Assembly (NCBI GenBank): GCA_036346375.1
Contig: CM070508.1
Span: forward strand, 39,018,862-39,082,861
Direction: 5' to 3'
Length of the DNA: 64,000 nucleotides
Origin: Guadua angustifolia
Taxonomy: Eukaryota > Streptophyta > Magnoliopsida > Poales > Poaceae
This document shows positions 58,126-64,000 of the stretch, in pieces. The first letter of the stretch is position 1. Every line of letters starts with the position of its first letter. The notes under the pieces were generated by a model. That model made no database searches. It was given only the letters and a program-made list of their open reading frames with translations, and had not been told where the DNA came from. A program made the position numbers and the translations under genes.

Positions 58126-58399
58126 AACCTGGTGTGCTATAGTAGCATATGTGTAAAGAAACTTGTGCTGTGAATTATAGTGGCATATGTACATGTGCAT
58201 TCAATTAGTTAAAATACCTGAGTTGATTTCTAAAATGGATATTCTGTGGTGTAATCGGTTACCTGCTTGTGCTGTGATGTAATCTGAGTTGATTTGTGAT
58301 GGTATATGCATACTGGTGGATGTGTAATATGTAATCTGCTTGTTTTAGAGGGTATGGCTAGTATTTCCTTAGTTTAGCCAATAAATAGAAAAGGCTTTA

Positions 58400-58713
58400 G
58401 TAATACAAAATGACAGTTCCAAGGAAAAAAAACCTTCCGTCAAACATCTCATATCACAGACGACTAGAACTATAAACCGTTTGTGATAATAAACTATCAC
58501 AAGCGGTTCTTTATATAGATAGTTTATGATAGCCTATTATCATAGACGGTTCTTTACTTAGGACCATGTATGATAATAGGCTATCATAGACGGTCGGTGT
58601 TTCTAAACCTTCTGCGATACGTTGTATTATCATTAAGACATATTTCCAGACAGTTCAAAAAATCGTTTGTGACGACGTTTTTGAATCGTATGTGACGCCT
58701 TTTCTGTAGTTGT
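58400..58713 (+). mobile_element. Probable right terminus of the second CACTA element
   Basis: ATCATAGACGGTT-like units recur in direct and inverted form between 58450 and 58690 (for example TATCATAGACGG and CTATCACAAGCGG). The block closes with GCCTTTTCTGTAGTtG, close to the complement of a CACTACAGAAAAGGC terminus with one extra T. No left terminus is recognised. Confidence 0.6.
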
Positions 58714-58879
58714 GAATGCTTCTGCAACTAGAAACATTGTACACCAAAAAATCTATAACAACATTGTATGTATTTTCGAAATTAAAAAATGACACCCCTA
58801 AATGCTGTAGAACCATTATTTCCTGCATAATTGTTCTTAAAAGCCAATTCCAGGAGGACACTACATGTGAATTAAAAAA

Positions 58880-59120
58880 TAGTCCGTCTGATTCTAAATG
58901 TAGAATATTGATAAGATCTCCGATGTGACACTTTGAGCATCAATTTCTACGAAAATATGTTACTTCAGATAAAAGATAATTATATACTATGATAGTCTAT
59001 TTCCAGTAATACCAATTTTAATTGTCAATATTGGTAAGTTTTTATATATTGATGATCAAACTCAAAAATATTTGAGCGGTGTGGATTCCAAAACAATGAC
59101 ATTTGAAATCGGAGGAAGTA
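58880..59120. mobile_element. Stowaway-like MITE
   Basis: The left end TAGTCCGTCTGATTC and the right end GAAATCGGAGGAAGTA form imperfect inverted repeats with TA at both outer edges. The length of 241 bp and TA duplication fit Tc1/mariner-derived Stowaway MITEs. Sequence identity of the ends is modest. Confidence 0.55.
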
Positions 59121-59951
59121 ATTTGTATAAGAAAATATTCGCTCAATGACTCTCCTAAGTGCAGCAAACACTGGAGCACAGTTTATTGAAATTCAAATAT
59201 ACCCATGAAGGCATGAACACCCAAAGAATGCAGACACGCCAAAAGATAACTAATCTCGTAATTTGTAGCCAAAATCTAGTGCAGCTTGACAATTGAGCGT
59301 AAATAATTAAACTAATCGAACCTCATAAGGAATCAAGGTGAGAAGAGTCTAATCTGTCATCCCAACCCACTGGAATAACAAAGGGTTATATCATTGAGGC
59401 ACTTTGACAACTGATAAGCACAAACAATTAACAAGATGGCACATAAGCAACTTACATTAGGAAATTGAGAAACATCCCAAATAACACCACCCACTTACTG
59501 GATCAATAATTCCAACATCCTTTATTACCATGAAGCAAGATTCAGTACCAATATGCAATAGACTTTTATTCGGAATAAGCAGCAGCATAAGCTGCGTAAC
59601 TCATCAGCAAAACCAACATGCTCAGTAAATCAGCAATACAGAGTATAGACTAAGCAAAAGGGAACCAAACGACACTTGCATCCTATAATTTGCATTGTAT
59701 AATCTGAGATGTTGCAGTACCACGTAACTTTCAGAACGGAAATGGAACAAATCCTAATACACACGTCTAACTTTTGATTCAGAAACAAGGAACAAGCTGT
59801 GTCTACAGCCATATACTCCAGGATGTTCACGCAACAAAGATGAAAATAAAGAGTAGAAATTGCCTTGATACCATTTGAGATCACTATGCTCCGCTCTAAG
59901 ACGATTCTCACTCCTGGTTCTCTACTATGATGCTGAAAGCTCGATTACATT
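59121..59951 (-). other. 3' region of the Rab gene
   Basis: This contains the 3' untranslated region and downstream sequence of the Rab gene. AATAAA-like signals on the minus strand occur at 59565-59570 and 59521-59526. No other gene seen. Confidence 0.5.
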
Positions 59952-61497
59952 TTAAGTAGAACAGCATGCCCTCTTTGAATTTCCTGCAGTGCTGTCAATG
60001 CTGATGGTTTTGCCCTGGGAAGGCAGTGAAGCAGCAGCTGCTGCTGCTTCTTTGGCAGCCAGCGCTTTCTTGTTAACAATGCCATAGACCTCTGTGATGA
60101 TAGTCTGGAAGGCTTCCTCCACATTTACAGCTTCCATAGCTGATGTTTCAAGGAAACACAGGCTCTCCTTTTCAGCCAATGCCTTGCCTTCATCCTCGGA
60201 GACGGCTCTTAGATGCGTCAGGTCAGACTTGTTACCGACCATCATGATCACAATGCTAGAGTCAGCGTGATCGCGAAGCTCGCGAAGCCACCTGTGAACA
60301 TTGTCAAAGCTCTGCCTCTTTGTGATGTCGTATACAAGGAGAGCCCCTACAGCGCCCCGGTAGTACGCACTTGTAATGGCACGGTACCTCTCCTGGCCGG
60401 CTGTGTCCCAGATCTGAGCCTTTATTGTTTTGCCTTCCATCTGTTAACAATAGTATTAACAATCAGACATTGAAGAGTAGCTGGACCAATAAATTCGTGC
60501 TTACAAAGGCAAACAAACTTCCGATATTGTACTTGGTATATACGTCATGCTGTATGCTAGATGCACAGGAATAGTAGCGGTCCTGTTCAACTACAAAAGA
60601 GGTTGTCTAGTACAATAATAAACATGGAATGGCAATATCATCATGTCAGGACATTTTTCGGAGCAATGGAATTACAATGGGAAGAAACAAAAGAAAATAA
60701 AGGAGCCGGCATAAACGAAGGCAAGGGAATTCTTAAGATGAAGGTCTCGTTTCGCCTAACACTCGAAGACAGACAGGATGCCACATACATACCCGAGGCA
60801 GTAGCTGGCATATCAACCTATCAATCAGTTCATCAACCAACGAATGATGTGACCCAGGGGAACAAGGCGAATCTAGCGTGCAAAAAGTTTCTCTAACTCA
60901 AGGACAGAATTGAGGTCACAACAAAAGTCAAACAACTTGTCTGATGGCTAATTGGCAAGACAAAAAGCGATCAATGGAACAATGCATTTGCTATTTGTGA
61001 ACAGATGATCCAATTTGAAATTGAGTTCCTTCCTAACGATCCATCTAAGAAGATTTAACCATCATTGTAAAGTTCTGAACGAGCCATCTATCCCTCCAGG
61101 AAAGAAAACCTTGTCAGGCATCTCGCATCATGAAACGAGCAGCACTCTTGTAGGGTGTCAAATGCAATCATGGCTACAAGATTAGCCTTCGCCCCATCAA
61201 GATCAAGAAGACCAAGATCTAGTGGGTTGGGATCGACACGAGGCCATCCACGGACGCACGCACGCGTGTAGAAAATCTGCAGATAAGAACAACCAGAATG
61301 GAGAGGGAAGGGAATGCGACGGGGCTGGTGACCTGTAGGGACTTGGTGGCGAACTCCACGCCGATGGTGGACTTGGAGTCGAGGGAGAAGTGGTTGCGGG
61401 TGAAGCGGGAGAGGATGTTGGACTTGCCGACGCCGCTGTCGCCGATCAGCACCATCTTGAACAGGTACGAGTACTCGTGATCGACCCGCCCGCCCAT
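59952..61497 (-). CDS. RABA/Rab11-type small GTPase, two exons
   Basis: Exon 1 is 61497-61333 (55 codons) and exon 2 is 60440-59952, giving 217 residues, the usual RABA length. The 892-bp intron has GT at 61332-61331 and AG at 60442-60441, phase 0. Rab proteins of this subfamily cycle between GTP and GDP on trans-Golgi and recycling-endosome membranes and direct secretory traffic to the plasma membrane. All nucleotide-binding motifs are intact: GDSGVGKS 19-26, T44 in switch I, WDTAGQE 66-72, NKSD 125-128, ETSA 153-156. The C-terminus ends ACCST, with the cysteine pair at 214-215 for geranylgeranylation. The start has G at -3 and +4; the frame stays open upstream to 61665 but family N-termini are short. 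The junction SLQ/MEGK restores the RABA-type ATKSLQMEGKTIKAQIWD. No defect is visible, so this gene is probably functional. The exact RABA subgroup is not decided. Confidence 0.95.
60441..61332 (-). other. Intron of the Rab gene
   Basis: The intron has canonical GT-AG ends. It is AT-rich compared with the exons, with a T-rich tract and AATACTATTGTTAACAG at the acceptor. No inserted element recognised. Confidence 0.9.
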
Positions 61498-62232
61498 CTC
61501 TCGTCCTCCAAGATCAACAAGATTCCCTTCCCGGTACTGAGGAGGAAAAGAAAGCCAGCAAAGAAAGAGGAGGGGATGGGGAAGGAAGAAGGGGAGAAAA
61601 GTAGGGAGAGAGTGCTGGCCTAGCCTGTCCTGGTGGGTGGGGTGGCGGTGGTGGTGGGAGAGCACTCGCTCAACTAACCCGGGGAAAGGGAATTCAGAGC
61701 CCAGGTTTTCAGAGATTTCTGTTCTGTTCTCGCTTCTGTTCGATGTGGTGTCAGGAATGATTTCCCCTTCGTCACTAAAAAGAAAGAGAATGATTTCTCC
61801 TTCGTAAATTTGGGGATTCTTTTCTCTCTCCGTTTTAGAACCCAGAGAAAAAAACCTTTTTATTTGATTTTTTGAGTACCGGATGAATCAATCTGTTTTT
61901 AGAACACGGTGAATCGACATTCAAATCTTAATTTCTTTTCTGTTGGAGGGGGCTCCCTGCAGTTGCAACTTGCAATAATGTATACTGGGATTTGTTTAGG
62001 GCCTATTTGGAGGATATTGCGCTCAAACCACATACCTTTCATATTATATAATCACGAACGAATATGTTCGAATATGAAAAATAATCGAATGTTATAGCGA
62101 TTACAAATTATAATATAGTATCTACTCCATTAGGTTGGATTAGATATCCATTTAACTCAATTGTATAACGGTGAAATATATATGACATTTTAGCGTCATA
62201 TACAGAAGAATTAATCATGGCTTTTTTTAGCC
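61498..62232 (-). promoter_or_regulatory. 5' untranslated region and promoter side of the Rab gene
   Basis: On the minus strand the 170 bp before the ATG are pyrimidine-rich (TTCCTTCCCC, TCTTTCTTTG), typical of a plant 5' leader. No convincing TATA box was found within 61660-61800. The sequence turns AT-rich beyond 61780. Confidence 0.5.
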
Positions 62233-62656
62233 AACCTAAATAAATAAGCTCACACTAAACTGAAATCAATTGTCCATCTATTCTGACTTACTCCAATAAT
62301 ATAAATATTTGTTTTCTCGAATTCGAATGGTTCGGATAATATAACATTTCCGATGGAAATATCTACATCGTATTCATATGCATATGTTTTGTTGCAAATT
62401 CAAGTAGGGCGAAGAAACTATTAACTTGTTGGGATAGAGGTTTAACCTAAATAAATGTAAGCTCACACTAAATTGAAATCAATTATCCATCTATTCTGAC
62501 ATACTCCAATGAAATAAATAATTGTTTTATCAAATTCGAATGGTTTGCATAATATAATATTTCTTATGGAAATATCGACATCATATTCACATGCCTATGT
62601 TTTGTTGCAAATTCAAGTAGGGGAGAAACTATTAACTTGTTGGGAAAGAGGTAAAC
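62233..62656. repeat. Tandem duplication of about 221 bp
   Basis: AACCTAAATAAA starts copies at 62233 and 62454. Both share AAGCTCACAC, TCCATCTATTCTGAC, GTTTTGTTGCAAATTCAAGT and ACTATTAACTTGTTGGGA. The second copy is slightly shorter and differs by scattered substitutions, so the duplication is not recent. Confidence 0.92.
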
Positions 62657-63019
62657 CATACTGATATCCTATTGAATAGAATAGTCAAATAATTAAGATG
62701 ATTGGTAAGTTTACCCCCATCCTAGATAGGTTAGAGCCCAATCGAAAAATCGGAGGCTCATGTTAAGGTTCTAGAGTAAAGAAAAATTACATTTTTGCTT
62801 AATTTTCCATACATGATTGTAGATGAGCGTTCGATATGCTATCTGGTGATTAATATACATCCTCAACCCAAAAATCACTAGACAACCTCTAAGTATTATG
62901 CCTAAATACTATATTTAATGTATACAAATAGAAAATATAAAAGTAAAGAATATTAATTTTGCATTGGAATATAAAATATGCCCTATATTTGATGACAAAA
63001 CCATTTCAAAAATAAGCTC

Positions 63020-63041
63020 AATATTTTGGATGGAGGGAGTA
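63020..63041. mobile_element. Isolated Stowaway-type right end
   Basis: ATTTTGGATGGAGGGAGTA is the complement of the common TACTCCCTCCATCC Stowaway terminus. The corresponding left end was not found in the preceding 400 bp. Confidence 0.45.
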
Positions 63042-63058
63042 TTGTATAAGCAATCTAC

Positions 63059-63551
63059 TACTCCCCCTGTTTGGAAAGATGTGATGTTTTAGAATTTGAG
63101 CGGTCAAACTTCATTAATTTTGACCTTTAATACGTACAGAACTATATAGATTGATCATGTGAAAGCAGTATTATTAGGTCCTATTTGGGAGAGCTCCAGA
63201 TCCCAACTCCAGCTCAGAGCTGAAACTTATAGGCTAAAATAAAGTGAATTAAGTTTATCATTTTAGTCTAAAATGTAAACAAGATGATCTACCTAAACAC
63301 TCTTAATGTACCCACAGCTCCAGCTCCACAAATTTCTGGAGCTAGAAATACCCTGCTCCACCAACTCCACAGATTTTGGTGGAGCTGGAGCTGTCCCAAA
63401 CACCCCCTTAGATTTGGTATGAGAAGTATTTTCATAATATAATATTTTTATACTTTTATCTAATACATTCCTACGAAATATTGATGGTCAAAATTATTTG
63501 TTAGAAATCATGTTTTGTCCAAAGCATCGTATATTCTTGAACGAGGAAGTA
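63059..63551. mobile_element. Stowaway-like MITE interrupted by a Tourist MITE
   Basis: The left end TACTCCCCCTGTTTGGAA and the right end CTTGAACGAGGAAGTA are imperfect inverted repeats with TA outside. The inner parts are also complementary (GACCTTTAATAC near 63122, ATTGATGGTC near 63480). Removing the Tourist insertion and one TTA gives a unit of about 255 bp. Confidence 0.7.
63177..63407. mobile_element. Tourist (PIF/Harbinger) MITE, 231 bp, TTA duplication
   Basis: GGTCCTATTTGGGAGAGCTC at the left and GAGCTGTCCCAAACACCCCC at the right are imperfect inverted repeats. TTA at 63174-63176 and 63408-63410 flanks it. The GGnnCTnTTTGG end and TTA target fit Tourist. Confidence 0.85.
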
Positions 63552-64000
63552 CTTTTGGCTGGTTTTCTGACATTTGAACCCATGTTGTTTCAATTTCCTA
63601 ATTATTTGTGAAGTATGCAATGAAGAAACACCTAGTTGTGTCTATTTTATGATCAGATTGAATGAAAAGGTTACACACAAGCATTCTTTGATCGGATTCG
63701 AACGCCTAGTTGTCTCCATTTGATTGAACCATAATTATATTTACGGTTGCGGTTGGTGTTGCGTTTGACTTTTGGTGCACTCCATTGATTCGTCATTGAA
63801 TGGGTCGCTATTGACGAGGAGAGGGACAGCTCGCCCGAAATGAAAACTAACTAATTGCCCCCGCAATTATTATTGCGCTAAATTATTTCCGTTTTAATCA
63901 TACCGTAAATTAATCTCCACTCGCCTTCTCGTGCATTCCAGCGAGGCTGTAATCGTATAATAGCAATCACTAAGGCTAAAACGTATCGCTTGTAATCAGA
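63552..64000. other. AT-rich end of window, no gene seen
   Basis: I see no open frame with protein character or repeat structure, apart from a short imperfect duplication of CCTAGTTGTSTCYATTT near 63630 and 63705. Confidence 0.4.

Noticed and set aside
58450..58690. Repeated ATCATAGACGG units as a possible regulatory array or CRISPR
   Set aside because: They occur in both orientations next to a CACTA-type terminus and fit subterminal repeats.
60561..60896. 111-codon plus-strand frame
   Set aside because: It lies in the Rab intron, antisense to it, with no recognisable domain.
61498..61665. N-terminal extension of the Rab protein from an upstream ATG at 61665
   Set aside because: The extra 56 residues are proline- and phenylalanine-rich leader sequence, and RABA proteins begin about 10 residues before the first strand.
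61990..62100. GGGCCTATTTGG as the left end of another Tourist MITE
   Set aside because: No matching right end or second TTA was found.

Overview
The window is plant nuclear DNA, almost certainly from a grass (Poaceae) and plausibly rice or a close relative. The reasons are the Tourist- and Stowaway-type MITEs, the CACTA elements with a Ulp1-type gene, the mix of Tekay-, Tat- and CRM-like Ty3 retrotransposons, and one intron-containing plant-type Rab gene. The species is inference. About 58 kb is a nest of transposable elements. I can support only one ordinary host gene, a RABA/Rab11-type GTPase at 59952-61497 on the minus strand.

Left part (1-23.3 kb). Element A (1-7070, +) is a Tekay-like Ty3 element with a 3.2 kb LTR and a gutted interior. 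It appears to sit inside a CACTA transposon, of which only the right part (7071-9040) is visible. That CACTA lies inside the 5' LTR of element B (9041-18290, +; 4.1 kb LTR; gag fused in frame to RNase H-integrase). B interrupts a minus-strand LTR, C (18291-21028). C sits in the integrase of a Tat-type element, D (21029-23261, +), whose 3' region carries ~200-bp repeats and an antisense reading frame.

Middle part (23.3-38.2 kb). A Tat gag-protease fragment, E (23262-24990, -), is fused to the 3' LTR of a CRM-like element, F (24992-27331, -). Then comes element G (27332-37061, -). G is a Tat-type element with both LTRs, gag, protease, RT, RNase H, an extra (archaeal-type) RNase H, a 78/81-bp tandem-repeat linker, a truncated integrase, and an antisense gene with its own TATA box. 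G's two outer flanks belong to different elements, so it is probably a recombination product. A Ty1/copia 3' end and LTR, H, follow (37062-38227, +).

Right part (38.2-54.6 kb). A CRM-like element, I (38228-54648, -), is split by two clean insertions. One is a 3583-bp solo LTR, J (38568-42150, target duplication CACGT). The other is a complete 6467-bp chromovirus, K (44387-50853, target duplication CAAAG). Beyond I lie an LTR-like fragment and a degraded CACTA gene with a Ulp1-like protease (about 56.0-58.7 kb).

Genic edge (58.7-64 kb). A Stowaway-like MITE, the Rab gene, a 221-bp tandem duplication and a Tourist MITE nested in a Stowaway-like MITE mark the edge of the nest. Every retrotransposon coding region I examined is broken by stops, frameshifts or deletions. 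I did not find a new biological system; the most unusual items are the chimeric reading frames, the antisense gene of G and the mismatched flanks of G.
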